This document shows positions 7,929-15,827 of a DNA stretch of 64,000 nt, piece after piece. Under the pieces are notes generated by a model. It had not been told where the DNA came from and searched no databases. It was given only the letters and a program-made list of their open reading frames with translations. The translations under genes and the position numbers were made by a program. Numbering within the stretch: the first letter of the stretch is position 1; each line of letters begins with the position of its first letter. Location: positions 1-64,000 of the forward strand of contig JACAEL010000055.1 of assembly GCA_013388835.1 (NCBI GenBank), given 5' to 3'. The DNA is from Candidatus Thorarchaeota archaeon. Its GTDB lineage: Archaea; Asgardarchaeota; Thorarchaeia; Thorarchaeales; Thorarchaeaceae.

Positions 7929-8318
7929 GTGGTGATAGAGATGCAGACTGAAGCTCCTGTGTACATGCCCCCGATAGTGCTTGACAAATACGAGGAGTTC
8001 AGAGAGCTTGCAAGGGACGCGGCGCTACTGCTGTATAGCCCTGAGTTCTTCAGGAGTCCGTTTCTCGATGACCAGAGACGGATTCGCCGCGTCACCCTTA
8101 CTGCAGTCGGTGTGAACGTGAGAGGCGTTCCTCTGACGTTCAAGTACACACTCGACTACAATGAACTCCGGGACAGGTCTGGGACTTGGGATCAGCAGAC
8201 AGCGGACGTTGACAGAGTCATATCGGGCATTCTTGACACACTTGCCAGCGAATGCAACATGGTCAGCGGCTCTCTAGAGTCGGAACACACACTGGGCGAA
8301 GCGCTCAGTCGTCCGTAA
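7929..8318 (+). CDS. Protein of unknown function
   Basis: The 129-residue frame (GTG start, or ATG at 7941) has protein-like composition. A helical N-terminal half (DKYEEFRELARDAALLLYSPEFF) is followed by strands (RRVTLTAVGVNVRGVPLTFKYTLDY) and a helical tail. No signal peptide, membrane segment or metal motif is seen. It has its own TATA box and a leader hairpin. It sits beside another unknown gene (8419-8940) on the same strand, and the two may belong together. No family was recognised. Confidence 0.55.
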   Translation: MVIEMQTEAPVYMPPIVLDKYEEFRELARDAALLLYSPEFFRSPFLDDQRRIRRVTLTAVGVNVRGVPLTFKYTLDYNELRDRSGTWDQQTADVDRVISGILDTLASECNMVSGSLESEHTLGEALSRP

Positions 8319-8418
8319 GCGCGTTGTGACAGCACGCCCGTTGATGATGAGTGGTCAAGATTACTCGTGCGGACAGATACCAATATGAACAATTGTGTCA
8401 GTGTGGATTTGACCAGAT

Positions 8419-8940
8419 TTGACCGAAGCTGAGCCCGTTGAGCAGCTGGTACCGCGCATAGTTGAGCAGTACAATCGCCAACCAAGAGGCTGGCGGGTAC
8501 TACACACCCCGGCTGGAGACATGTTAGTCATTGGTCCGGAGTCTGCGTTTCAACTCAGATTGATAGCGCTGAGCCCGTTTCAGTTCACAGGTGCAGGAGT
8601 CGAGATATCTACACAGGACCCGAGTCTAGCAGAAGTTCGCAACACACCCGAGTTCGGACTCAGACCGCTTGACGAGAGGGACATAGAGAGATTCATGAGT
8701 GTGATCCAGAGCCCAGAGGCCGCACTGCCGATGATTGAAGAGATAGTCAAGAGAGAACCTGTCGCCCCGGCAGAGATAGAGCGCGAGAAGGTGAGACATC
8801 TGTTGAGTGGTCCGGTACTGACCAGACCAGACTTGACATCATTCAGCCCCGACACGCTGAAACTCCAACGCCAGCTCGAAGCCTCGGCACATGAGGTCTT
8901 CCGCAAGAGGCACTCCATGCGGGCAGGAATCTACTACTGA
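8419..8940 (+). CDS. Protein of unknown function
   Basis: The 173-residue frame starts at TTG; no ATG is available before the compact core. The first half looks alpha/beta (GWRVLHTPAGDMLVIGPESAFQ), and the second half is helical and charged (ERDIERFMSVIQSPE...EIVKREPVAPAEIEREKVRHLL). No recognisable motif or membrane segment. It follows the other unknown gene by 100 bp and precedes Topo IB by ~160 bp. The start is uncertain. Confidence 0.5.
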   Translation: MTEAEPVEQLVPRIVEQYNRQPRGWRVLHTPAGDMLVIGPESAFQLRLIALSPFQFTGAGVEISTQDPSLAEVRNTPEFGLRPLDERDIERFMSVIQSPEAALPMIEEIVKREPVAPAEIEREKVRHLLSGPVLTRPDLTSFSPDTLKLQRQLEASAHEVFRKRHSMRAGIYY

Positions 8941-9098
8941 ACCAGCCGCACGGTCCAGGCACGACAAGCGACGGAGAAGCGGCTCCAGAATTGCGGACAA
9001 CATGAAAGAGAGCAGACCGCAACAACGTAATCCTTTTGTCCAGTACTACTGCGCTCCCGCGACAGCAGTCGTAGTAGTCTTATCAGCGAGGCCTGTTG

Positions 9099-10832
9099 AT
9101 GAAGTCGCTCGTACACAACGGCATCATTGTATTGCCGCCTCCTCCATACCGTGGACTCTCAATAGTTGTACGGGGACAAACTCGTAAGCTTGATCCCTCA
9201 CAGGAGGAGATGGCCATGGCATGGGTTCGAAAGCTGGGAACTCAGTATGTGGAGGACCCCGTGTTCGTACGCAACTTCATGACCGACTTCAGCAAGGCGC
9301 TCAGAGAGAAGCCCGTCCTCACTCCTGAGGAAATCGACTTTGGAGAGGTGATAAGGGCGGTTGCAGCAGAGCGCGCGGCCAAGGAGGCCATGACTCGTGA
9401 GGAGAAGAAGGCCGACCTTGAGAGAAGAAAGGCCGAGAGAGAGAGGCTGAAGGAGAGGTATGGCTATGCGTTCGTTGATGGCGAAAGAATGGAGCTTGCC
9501 AACTATCAGACAGAGCCATCGGGAATATTCATGGGCCGCGGAGAGCATCCACTGCGCGGGAGATGGAAGTCTGGCGCAACACATCAGGACATCACTCTCA
9601 ATCTGAGTCCTGACGCGCCAAGACCAGAAGGACCGTGGGGAAACATAATTTGGGCAGAGGACTGTATGTGGATAGCGAAGTGGACAGACAGACTGACAGG
9701 GAATACCAAGTACATCTGGCTTCATGACAGCACACCAATCAAGCAGGAACGCGAGGAGGCCAAGTTCAACAAGGCGCTGAAGATTGGCAAGCGGATGGAG
9801 GAGATTCGTGAGCACATCATGCAGGGCATAACCTCAGACGATTCGAGAAGGCGCATGGTGGCCGCAGTGTGCTACCTCATTGACAGACTGAGTATCAGAG
9901 TTGGTGATGAGAAGGACCCTGATGAGGCTGACACAGTGGGCGCCACGACTCTTCGTGTGGAGCATGTCTCGTTCACGGAGAACTCTGTGGTCCTTGACTT
10001 CCTGGGAAAGGACAGCGTGCCGTGGCACAGGGAACTCGAACTGCCACGGGAGGTCTATGCGGTCATCAAGAAGCTGTATGACGATGCACGGGAGAGAGTG
10101 GCATCGTTTGAAGGACGGAGGAGCCGAGTGACAAGTGCCGACTCGAAGAAGGTGGCACAGATATTCCCCTCAGTGAGCAGTACACAGGTGAACAGCTTTC
10201 TGGGGGAGTGTGTTCCTGAACTCACTGCAAAGGTCTTCCGGACATTCCATGCAACGGAGACCATGGCTCGGGAGCTGGAAAACAGCAAAGTGCGCAGGAC
10301 GGACCCCGACTTCATCAAGAAGGAGGCAATCAGGCGAGCCAATCTTGAAGTCGCTCGTGTGATGAATCATACAAAGCAGGCCCCGAAGGGATGGACAAAC
10401 ACCGCAGCACGTTACGAGCAGAGGATGAAGGCGGCAGAGCAGCGTCTCGCCAAGATGCATAAGAAGCTGGAGGAGAAGAAGAAGAGGCTTCGTGATGCTA
10501 AGGAGAGAGAGGAAGCGAAAAGGGCAAAGTCGCAAGAGACCAGAAGAAAGAAGACTGGCACTATCCAGCGACTTGAACAGTCTGTAGAGGCCGCCAAGGA
10601 GGCATACAAGAGAGCCAAGCTTGCCAAGCAGCGTATCGAAGTTGACTATGCATTGGCAAAGGCCACTCGTACGTGGAACCTTGGTACTTCACTCAAGTCG
10701 TATATTCACCCGAGGATCGTCTACCGGTGGTGCAAGAAGGTCGACTACGACTGGAGGCAAGTATACACTAAGCAACTACAGAGAAAGTTCGCATGGGTTG
10801 AAGCGGGAGAAGAGGAATCACTTGAAGGCTAG
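9099..10832 (+). CDS. DNA topoisomerase IB (eukaryote-type)
   Basis: Relaxes supercoils through a 3'-phosphotyrosyl intermediate. The 577 residues follow the eukaryotic Top1 order: the core N-terminal part with GPWGNIIWAEDCMWIAKW, the catalytic core with SIRVGDEK (catalytic Arg), LDFLGKDS (Lys) and FRTFHATE (second Arg), then VARVMNHTKQAPKG, a long Lys/Glu-rich coiled-coil linker, and the C-terminal KSYIHPRIVYRWCKK whose Tyr matches the eukaryotic nucleophile region. Such enzymes are known in Thaumarchaeota and a few other archaea. ATG 9099 directly follows an in-frame TTG. Its 3' end overlaps the convergent arsC-like gene by 4 bp. Confidence 0.93.
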   Translation: MKSLVHNGIIVLPPPPYRGLSIVVRGQTRKLDPSQEEMAMAWVRKLGTQYVEDPVFVRNFMTDFSKALREKPVLTPEEIDFGEVIRAVAAERAAKEAMTREEKKADLERRKAERERLKERYGYAFVDGERMELANYQTEPSGIFMGRGEHPLRGRWKSGATHQDITLNLSPDAPRPEGPWGNIIWAEDCMWIAKWTDRLTGNTKYIWLHDSTPIKQEREEAKFNKALKIGKRMEEIREHIMQGITSDDSRRRMVAAVCYLIDRLSIRVGDEKDPDEADTVGATTLRVEHVSFTENSVVLDFLGKDSVPWHRELELPREVYAVIKKLYDDARERVASFEGRRSRVTSADSKKVAQIFPSVSSTQVNSFLGECVPELTAKVFRTFHATETMARELENSKVRRTDPDFIKKEAIRRANLEVARVMNHTKQAPKGWTNTAARYEQRMKAAEQRLAKMHKKLEEKKKRLRDAKEREEAKRAKSQETRRKKTGTIQRLEQSVEAAKEAYKRAKLAKQRIEVDYALAKATRTWNLGTSLKSYIHPRIVYRWCKKVDYDWRQVYTKQLQRKFAWVEAGEEESLEG

Positions 10833-11302
10833 AGCAATTCCGACTTGATGCGTGCGACTATCTCGTCGCGAATGGACCTGAATCGATTCAGGACCTCAGA
10901 CTCCGTCCCTTCAAATGCGGCAGGGTCCTCTAGCGACCAGTGCAAGGTCATCTTGGCACCGGGAAAGAACGGGCATGTCTGCTTGGCCCGGTCGCATACT
11001 GTCACGACCAGATCGAACGGGAGGCTCGTGAACCGGTCAACCGTCTTGGTATGTAGACGGCTCGTATCACAACCGAGTTCCCTGAGCACAGTGATAGCAT
11101 GGGGGTTGACCTCTGGTGCCGGCTTCGTCCCCGCACTGTACACTTCAAAGATATCTCCGCCAAGCAATCTGAGTAGTGCTTCAGCCATCTGACTCCTCGC
11201 AGAGTTACCTGTGCACAGAAAGAGAACTCGCTTCCTCTCAGAGACTTGCTCACCGTCGGACGAGTTGCTGGAATCTCTGACGTACAAAGTGGGAAACCTC
11301 AA
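10829..11302 (-). CDS. ArsC/low-molecular-weight protein tyrosine phosphatase-family protein
   Basis: The 157-residue protein contains the phosphate loop VLFLCTGNSARSQMAEA (CX5R with Cys and Arg) and the later motifs YSAGTKPAPEVNPHAITVLRELG, DLVVTVCDRAKQTCPFFPG and HWSLEDPA. The Cys pair in VCDRAKQTC and the WSLEDPA segment match thioredoxin-coupled arsenate reductase. A phosphatase role is the alternative. The start is TTG (11302 or 11287); no ATG exists before the core. It begins 32 bp after the 3' end of tRNA-Gly(TCC) on the same strand, so co-transcription is possible. Confidence 0.8.
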   Translation of the reverse strand: MRFPTLYVRDSSNSSDGEQVSERKRVLFLCTGNSARSQMAEALLRLLGGDIFEVYSAGTKPAPEVNPHAITVLRELGCDTSRLHTKTVDRFTSLPFDLVVTVCDRAKQTCPFFPGAKMTLHWSLEDPAAFEGTESEVLNRFRSIRDEIVARIKSELL

Positions 11303-11333
11303 GCTTCAATCATGCAGCACTGGATAGAGTTGG

Positions 11334-11408
11334 TGGTGCGGCCACCGGGATTCGAACCCGGGTCACGAGCTTGGAAGGCTCATATCATAACCCCTAGACT
11401 ATGGCCGC
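11334..11408 (-). tRNA. tRNA-Gly(TCC)
   Basis: A complete cloverleaf without intron on the minus strand. Acceptor GCGGCCA pairs with TGGCCGC, followed by A and an encoded CCA. The anticodon loop CTTCCAA gives TCC. The T-arm is CCGGG-TTCGAAT-CCCGG. Confidence 0.95.
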
Positions 11409-11475
11409 TGTGAGCCCCTGTCCCCGGGGATTCGATTTAAGCGTATTGTTGGGAAGTGCTTCAAGCGGGGACGCA

Positions 11476-12192
11476 TCAATGACCTTCGTATCGCCGCTGA
11501 CTTACGCCAGTCTTCCACGAGTAAGTCCACAGGACCTCGGCACACACATGCCATGCCATCATCACTTCGGGGTCAAGCTCAATCTGTATCGGAAAGAGAC
11601 CCCTAATGTTGTCGGAAAAGGTGCCATGAGGAAACGCACCGACTCCCACTATGACGGGAATGTTGGGGTCGGATGGCAGAATCTCAGCTAGGCGACTGAT
11701 GTCGGTTCGCGTTCCTCCCTCCATGGCCAATAGCGTGAGAGCAGAGTCCGAGCCGGCTTGCAGCTCGCGAATCAGCTGATCCAGTGTCTTGTCAGAAAGT
11801 TGTAGCAGTGCGTTGCCATCAGGGGGGACCTGACCAGCGAGAAGAAGCTGTTCCATCAGACCCACGAATCTGTCTTGGGCCCGTGGCAGACGAACATCAG
11901 GACTGACATATACCGTTCGTCCATCCAACAGGTGAAGATGCACGCCGAGCAGACCTGCCTTGCACAGCGGGGTCTCTAGGACTGCCATTAAGCTGTGCAT
12001 CACGATGTCAGGCCGTCCCCTCCTTGCGCCGTCAGCGAGGCGTGTCATAGAGCGGCCGTGGTGTGTCTGGTCCAATAGAATCTCACGCGGGCTCTTCCGC
12101 CGCTTCGAGGCGAATTGCTGAATCTCCTTCAGTCGTGCCAATTCCGGTGGGACCAGCTCAAGTCCACAGTCGAGTAGAATCAGGTGAAGCAT
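11476..12192 (-). CDS. nep1: Nep1/EMG1-type rRNA pseudouridine N1-methyltransferase
   Basis: A SPOUT-class enzyme that methylates a pseudouridine in small-subunit rRNA and assists 30S assembly. The 238 residues show the family signatures ILLDQTHHGRSM, RRGRPDIVMHSLMAVLETPL, GLLGVHLHLLDGRTVYVSPDVRLPR and the knot-region VGVGAFPHGTF. The ATG at 12192 was chosen because it starts LHLILLDCGLELVP and lies ~30 bp from a TATA box, giving an almost leaderless mRNA. It is divergent from rpr2 and shares that TATA box. Confidence 0.92.
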   Translation of the reverse strand: MLHLILLDCGLELVPPELARLKEIQQFASKRRKSPREILLDQTHHGRSMTRLADGARRGRPDIVMHSLMAVLETPLCKAGLLGVHLHLLDGRTVYVSPDVRLPRAQDRFVGLMEQLLLAGQVPPDGNALLQLSDKTLDQLIRELQAGSDSALTLLAMEGGTRTDISRLAEILPSDPNIPVIVGVGAFPHGTFSDNIRGLFPIQIELDPEVMMAWHVCAEVLWTYSWKTGVSQRRYEGH

Positions 12193-12221
12193 GTGACAAC
12201 CAACCATGTGAGTTGTGGAAA

Positions 12222-12230
12222 TGATTTAAG
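12222..12230. promoter_or_regulatory. Shared TATA-like element between nep1 and rpr2
   Basis: The sequence tgatttaag reads as a TATA-like box on both strands. It lies ~30 bp from both start codons, so both mRNAs would be nearly leaderless. Confidence 0.45.
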
Positions 12231-12256
12231 GCGATTGAGTCAGCGATGAGAAAGAG

Positions 12257-12592
12257 TTGAACATTGCTTTGAAACGAAGACCGCCCTCATCAGGAGCAAG
12301 GAGGCTGGCACAGGAGAGGGTACTACGACTCTGGGCCCTATCAAGGGAGATTGCCTCAGAGAGACCGGAACTGGCACGGTCCTGGATGACGAGTGCTAAG
12401 AGGACGGCACAGAGAGCGAGACTGAGGATTCCGCGTAACATAGACAGATACGTGTGCAAGCAGTGTGGCACATTACTCACTTCCACTGCGCGATGTCGTG
12501 TGAGAATACGCCACAACCGTTCAGCTCACATGGTTGTGACTTGTCTCAATTGTGGTGCTCACCGAAGATTTCGGGTGAGAAGACAAGATTAA
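12257..12592 (+). CDS. rnp4: Ribonuclease P protein component 4 (Rpr2/Rpp21)
   Basis: A protein subunit of archaeal RNase P, which cuts tRNA 5' leaders. The 111 residues have a basic helical N-terminus (ARRLAQERVLRLW...RSWMTSAKRTAQRARLRIP) and a zinc ribbon with CKQCGTLL and CLNCGAHRRF, as in Rpp21. The TTG start is ~27 bp from the shared TATA box. It heads the plus-strand translation block; the YhbY-like gene follows 32 bp later. Confidence 0.88.
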   Translation: MNIALKRRPPSSGARRLAQERVLRLWALSREIASERPELARSWMTSAKRTAQRARLRIPRNIDRYVCKQCGTLLTSTARCRVRIRHNRSAHMVVTCLNCGAHRRFRVRRQD

Positions 12593-12624
12593 TGTGGGTG
12601 CACACAGAGGCCTAGGTGTTGACT

Positions 12625-12921
12625 ATGGACAGCCGAACGCAGCCCGACCCCATAAGACTAAGCATAGCATGGCAGGAGCCAGCGATGATGCAGATAGGGA
12701 AGGGTGGTCTATCAGAGGGCGTGATCAGAGAAGCCAAGCGCCTTGTGAACAAGCACAGATACATCAAGATCAGACTTCTGTCAAGCGCGCTTGAGGGGCA
12801 GACGAAAGAGGACTCTTTCAAGAGCATATGCAGTCAGATAGGTGCCACACTGGCAGGAATCAGAGGTAACACTGCGGTAATCTACAAGAGCAAGTCAAGG
12901 AGACCGCCAGTCCGAGAATGA
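12625..12921 (+). CDS. YhbY/CRS1-type RNA-binding protein
   Basis: CRM-domain proteins bind structured RNA and pre-ribosomes. The 98 residues include the family's GKGGLSEGVIREAKRLVNKH helix-turn, YIKIRLLSSAL, and the C-terminal QIGATLAGIRGNTAVIYKSK. ATG 12625 is preceded by an AGGTG Shine-Dalgarno-like sequence, preferred over an in-frame GTG at 12616. It sits between rpr2 and S19e, in keeping with a role in RNA processing or ribosome assembly. Confidence 0.85.
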   Translation: MDSRTQPDPIRLSIAWQEPAMMQIGKGGLSEGVIREAKRLVNKHRYIKIRLLSSALEGQTKEDSFKSICSQIGATLAGIRGNTAVIYKSKSRRPPVRE

Positions 12922-12950
12922 CAGACGGGGCTCGCATGTTCTAACATAAC

Positions 12951-12958
12951 GCTTTTAT
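12951..12958 (+). promoter_or_regulatory. TATA-like box upstream of rps19e
   Basis: gcttttat about 100 bp upstream of the rps19e ATG, in the only sizeable gap of the 12.2-16.7 kb block. Confidence 0.35.
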
Positions 12959-13051
12959 GGAGACTCAAGGCTGCATGTTCAGCCTTCTGAGGTAGGCATT
13001 CCGCCCAGTTGGTGTGCGGTGGACACTCCCTTGTTGGCATGGTGACTGACA

Positions 13052-13504
13052 ATGCCCACAGTCTATGACATCCCGGCGAACATCTTCATCCGCCGATTGG
13101 CACAGGATCTCAAGTCCCGGAAGGAGATACAGATTCCCGATTGGGCCCTGTTCTCGAAGACGGGTGTTCATCGAGAGAGAGCCCCAGATGACCCTGAGTG
13201 GTGGTACATCAGATGCGCAAGCCTTCTCAGGAAGGTGTACCTGATAGGACCGATAGGCACTGAGAGGCTTACTGTCGAGTATGGCGGGAGGAAGCAGCGC
13301 GGAACAAAACCGAGCCGTTTCAGACGTGGAAGTGGAGCGGTCATCAGAACAGCGCTTCAGCAGTTAGAGAGAGCAGGATTACTCAGGAAATGCGGAAGCA
13401 AGGGACGAGAGATGACCGACATCGGCAGGTCCTACATGGACAAGCTGTCATCTGGGCTGAAGACCGAACTTGAGAAGGCGATACCAGAACTGCACAAGTA
13501 CTGA
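13052..13504 (+). CDS. rps19e: Small-subunit ribosomal protein eS19
   Basis: A eukaryote/archaea-specific 30S protein. The 150 residues match throughout: TVYDIPANIFIRRLAQDLK, PDWALFSKTGVHRERAP, WWYIRCASLLRKVYLIGPIG, then GRKQRGTKPSRFRRGSGAVIRTALQQLE. It is followed 22 bp later by the PDCD5 homologue, an arrangement common in archaea. Confidence 0.97.
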   Translation: MPTVYDIPANIFIRRLAQDLKSRKEIQIPDWALFSKTGVHRERAPDDPEWWYIRCASLLRKVYLIGPIGTERLTVEYGGRKQRGTKPSRFRRGSGAVIRTALQQLERAGLLRKCGSKGREMTDIGRSYMDKLSSGLKTELEKAIPELHKY

Positions 13505-13526
13505 GTCAGGACACCGAGGTGATTCT

Positions 13527-13856
13527 TTGGGAGAAGATGAGCTTGACGCCATCAGGCAGAGGAAGCTTGCTGCTCTCAGGGAACGGGCACTTCAGGAACA
13601 GGCGGAGAGTCAGCAAGCGGCCGAGTATGAGGCGCAGAAAGAGGCTTTGCTGAGGCAGATCCTCACTCCAGAGGCTCGAGCACGACTGACCAATATCAGG
13701 ATGGTCAAGCCACAACTGGCTGACCAGATTGAGAGCCAGTTGATTCAGCTGGCCACCAGCGGAAGACTCAGAGGTAAAGTGACGGACGAACAGCTCAAGT
13801 CGCTCCTCCAGCAGATTCAAGGACGGGAGCGCGAAAGAAAGGTCACGTTCAGATAG
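13527..13856 (+). CDS. PDCD5-family DNA-binding protein
   Basis: The 109-residue helical protein starts [17 protein letters not shown] and contains the conserved core [17 protein letters not shown] followed by [30 protein letters not shown]. Archaeal members bind DNA or RNA weakly; the human homologue is linked to apoptosis and chaperonin function. The start is TTG 13527, with an AGGTGAT Shine-Dalgarno-like sequence just upstream. The acidic/basic C-terminal tail is typical. Confidence 0.92.
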   Translation: MGEDELDAIRQRKLAALRERALQEQAESQQAAEYEAQKEALLRQILTPEARARLTNIRMVKPQLADQIESQLIQLATSGRLRGKVTDEQLKSLLQQIQGRERERKVTFR

Positions 13857-13879
13857 GAAAGCTGCACATGGTGATGAGA

Positions 13880-14035
13880 ATGGCACGAAACAAGCCACTG
13901 GGAAAGAAACTGAGGATGGGAAAGGCAATGAAGTCAAACTCCTCAGTGCCCTCATGGGCCGTCATGAAGACGGGTGGAAAGGTCAGAAGGACGCCAGGGC
14001 AGCGGCAATGGCGTGGCACCAAGCTGAAGCCATAG
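13880..14035 (+). CDS. rpl39e: Large-subunit ribosomal protein eL39
   Basis: A 51-residue protein that lines the ribosome exit tunnel. It reads [19 protein letters not shown], then [17 protein letters not shown] and [10 protein letters not shown], matching L39e along its length. ATG 13880 was preferred over ATGs at 13868 and 13874 because the family starts at [10 protein letters not shown] and a GGTGATGAGA ribosome-binding sequence lies immediately upstream. L31e follows 15 bp later. Confidence 0.95.
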   Translation: MARNKPLGKKLRMGKAMKSNSSVPSWAVMKTGGKVRRTPGQRQWRGTKLKP

Positions 14036-14050
14036 AAAGGTGATTGCTAG

Positions 14051-14452
14051 ATGGCCCCAGACGAGATGAAGGAAGAGAACCTCCCGGAAGAGGAGAAACC
14101 AGAAGACACCGCTACCAGTGGAACAGATACCACCACCAGTGAAACGGTCAGTGAGACACCGGCCGCTCCGGCCGAGATGCGCGCTGAAGAAGAGATTGTC
14201 GAGGAGCGCATTTATACTGTCCCCCTCAGAATGGCATACTGGACCGGCAGCAGACTCCGAAGGTCCAACAGAGCGGTGAGAATACTGAAGCAGTTTGTGC
14301 AACGCCACATGAAGCCAGAGGGCATTCTTCTGGAGAAGGAAGTGAACGAGAGAATCTGGAACCGGGGCATTCAGAAGCCACCCAGAAGGATTCGCATTCG
14401 AGCCGCCAAGAACTCGGAGAACATAGTGAGAGTCTATCTGGCGGAGGGATAG
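14051..14452 (+). CDS. rpl31e: Large-subunit ribosomal protein eL31 with acidic N-terminal extension
   Basis: The 133 residues have a typical L31e domain from about residue 50: ERIYTVPLRMAYWTG, RSNRAVRILKQFVQRHM, VNERIWNRGIQKPPRRIRIR. The first ~48 residues are Glu/Thr-rich and predicted disordered, whereas most archaeal L31e are ~85-95 residues. The in-frame extension has no clear internal start, so it appears genuine. It is encoded between L39e and aIF6, the usual archaeal gene order. Confidence 0.95.
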   Translation: MAPDEMKEENLPEEEKPEDTATSGTDTTTSETVSETPAAPAEMRAEEEIVEERIYTVPLRMAYWTGSRLRRSNRAVRILKQFVQRHMKPEGILLEKEVNERIWNRGIQKPPRRIRIRAAKNSENIVRVYLAEG

Positions 14453-14455
14453 CAC

Positions 14456-15124
14456 ATGACAGTCGCCCGAACCGACTTTGAGGGCGACTCGAATGTCGGA
14501 GCATTCGGAGTCGTCACTGACGGCTTTGTGTTCGTGTCTTCGAACATGTCCGAAAAGTCGATGGAGATGATTCAGCGGACTTTCAACCTGCCAGTAGTGC
14601 AGTCCACAGTGGCCACTCTCGATGCAGTAGGCATAATGTCAGCGGCGACATCAGGTGGCATAGTAGTGCCGTACACAACAACAGAAGACGAGCTGGCACG
14701 ACTGAAGAGAGCCGCAGACTTCAACGTTGACTGGATCGACAACAAGATGACTGCACTTGGAAACATCATTCTGGCAAACGACAAGGGCGCCCTATGTCAT
14801 CCAGACTTTGATGCTGCGTCTATTCAAAAGATTGAGGACACACTGGGTGTGGAGGTAGTGAAAGGCACAATAGCTAGGCTCCCACTCGTAGGAGCGAACG
14901 CTGTGGCCAACAACCACGGGGCGGTTGCCCATCCTCTTGCCACAAGTGAGGAGCTGGAGAGAATCAGGGACGTGCTAAAGGTCGATGTCGAGGTTGGCAC
15001 CGTGAATAGGGGCAGTCCATACACACGTCTGGGAGTTCTTGCCAACGCAACAGGCCTGCTTGCAGGCTACGAGACCACGGGTGTGGAACTCGCACACATT
15101 TCTCAGGTACTGGGATTCGTATGA
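14456..15124 (+). CDS. eif6: Translation initiation factor aIF6
   Basis: A ribosome anti-association factor that binds the 50S subunit. The 222 residues form five pseudo-repeats typical of the pentein fold (GDSNVGAFGVVTDGFVFV; GIMSAATSGGIVVP; ALGNIILANDKGALCHPD; VGANAVANNHGAVAHPLAT; LGVLANATGLLAGYETT). It starts 3 bp after the L31e stop and precedes LX by 16 bp. Confidence 0.97.
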   Translation: MTVARTDFEGDSNVGAFGVVTDGFVFVSSNMSEKSMEMIQRTFNLPVVQSTVATLDAVGIMSAATSGGIVVPYTTTEDELARLKRAADFNVDWIDNKMTALGNIILANDKGALCHPDFDAASIQKIEDTLGVEVVKGTIARLPLVGANAVANNHGAVAHPLATSEELERIRDVLKVDVEVGTVNRGSPYTRLGVLANATGLLAGYETTGVELAHISQVLGFV

Positions 15125-15140
15125 CAGAGAGGAGAAACTG

Positions 15141-15383
15141 ATGAGTATGAAAGTGTGGAGAGTAAATGGAGAGTTCAGGAAACTGAGGAGACGATTCCCG
15201 TTCAGTAGGGAACTGGCAGCCGAGAAGGAAGCCCATGCAAGAGAGAGAGTGCTCTCGGAACTTGGCAGTCACCACAGGGTTCCTAGGAAGGACATCCTGA
15301 TCAGGGAACTCAAGGAGATCAAGCCAGAAGAGATAGTAGACCCCGTACTGAAGAAGTCACTGGGCTTGGAGAGCGCTCACTGA
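15141..15383 (+). CDS. rpl18a: Large-subunit ribosomal protein eL20 (LX/L18a)
   Basis: An 80-residue protein: MKVWRVNGEFRK, then RRFPFSRELAAEKEAHARERVLSELGS and a C-terminal HRVPRKDILIRELKEI. This is the archaeal LX pattern. ATG 15141 was chosen (a second ATG is two codons later). Its TGA overlaps the prefoldin alpha ATG by one base (TGATG). Confidence 0.93.
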   Translation: MSMKVWRVNGEFRKLRRRFPFSRELAAEKEAHARERVLSELGSHHRVPRKDILIRELKEIKPEEIVDPVLKKSLGLESAH

Positions 15384-15823
15384 TGACTGAAGAGCAGCAG
15401 GAGCAGTTCCAGAAGCTCTACAACGAGCAGCAGGCGGTCAACGCCAATCTTGAAGCGGTCAGAGAACGCCTTGAAGTGCTTCAGCTGTATCTGAACAACT
15501 ACAGGATTGGACTGATGGTACTCGAAGAACTTGCGAAACGAGCAGAAGGCGACGAGGTCTTACTGGCTGTGGGGGGCGGGTTGTTCGTTCAGGCTAGACT
15601 CAGAAGCACTGCAAAGGTCTTCCGCGACATAGGCAGCGGGGTCAGAATAGAGTCAACCGTTGAGGACGCAAAGAAGTATGCACAGGAGTCCATCGCAAGC
15701 CTAGAGAAACAGTACGAGTCATTGTCATCAGAGAATCAGAAGCTCAGCAACTACGTCACAGCGCTTAACACTCAGCTTCAGGAACTCGTCACAAAGATAC
15801 AGCGGCAGACTCGGGGGGCTTGA
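15383..15823 (+). CDS. pfdA: Prefoldin alpha subunit
   Basis: Part of the hexameric chaperone that passes unfolded proteins to the thermosome. The 146 residues form two long coiled-coil helices (2-50 and ~95-145) joined by a beta-hairpin segment with LLAVGGGLFVQARL. The one-base overlap with LX and 4-bp gap to ftsY indicate one operon, as in many archaea. Confidence 0.93.
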   Translation: MTEEQQEQFQKLYNEQQAVNANLEAVRERLEVLQLYLNNYRIGLMVLEELAKRAEGDEVLLAVGGGLFVQARLRSTAKVFRDIGSGVRIESTVEDAKKYAQESIASLEKQYESLSSENQKLSNYVTALNTQLQELVTKIQRQTRGA

Positions 15824-15827
15824 ATAG

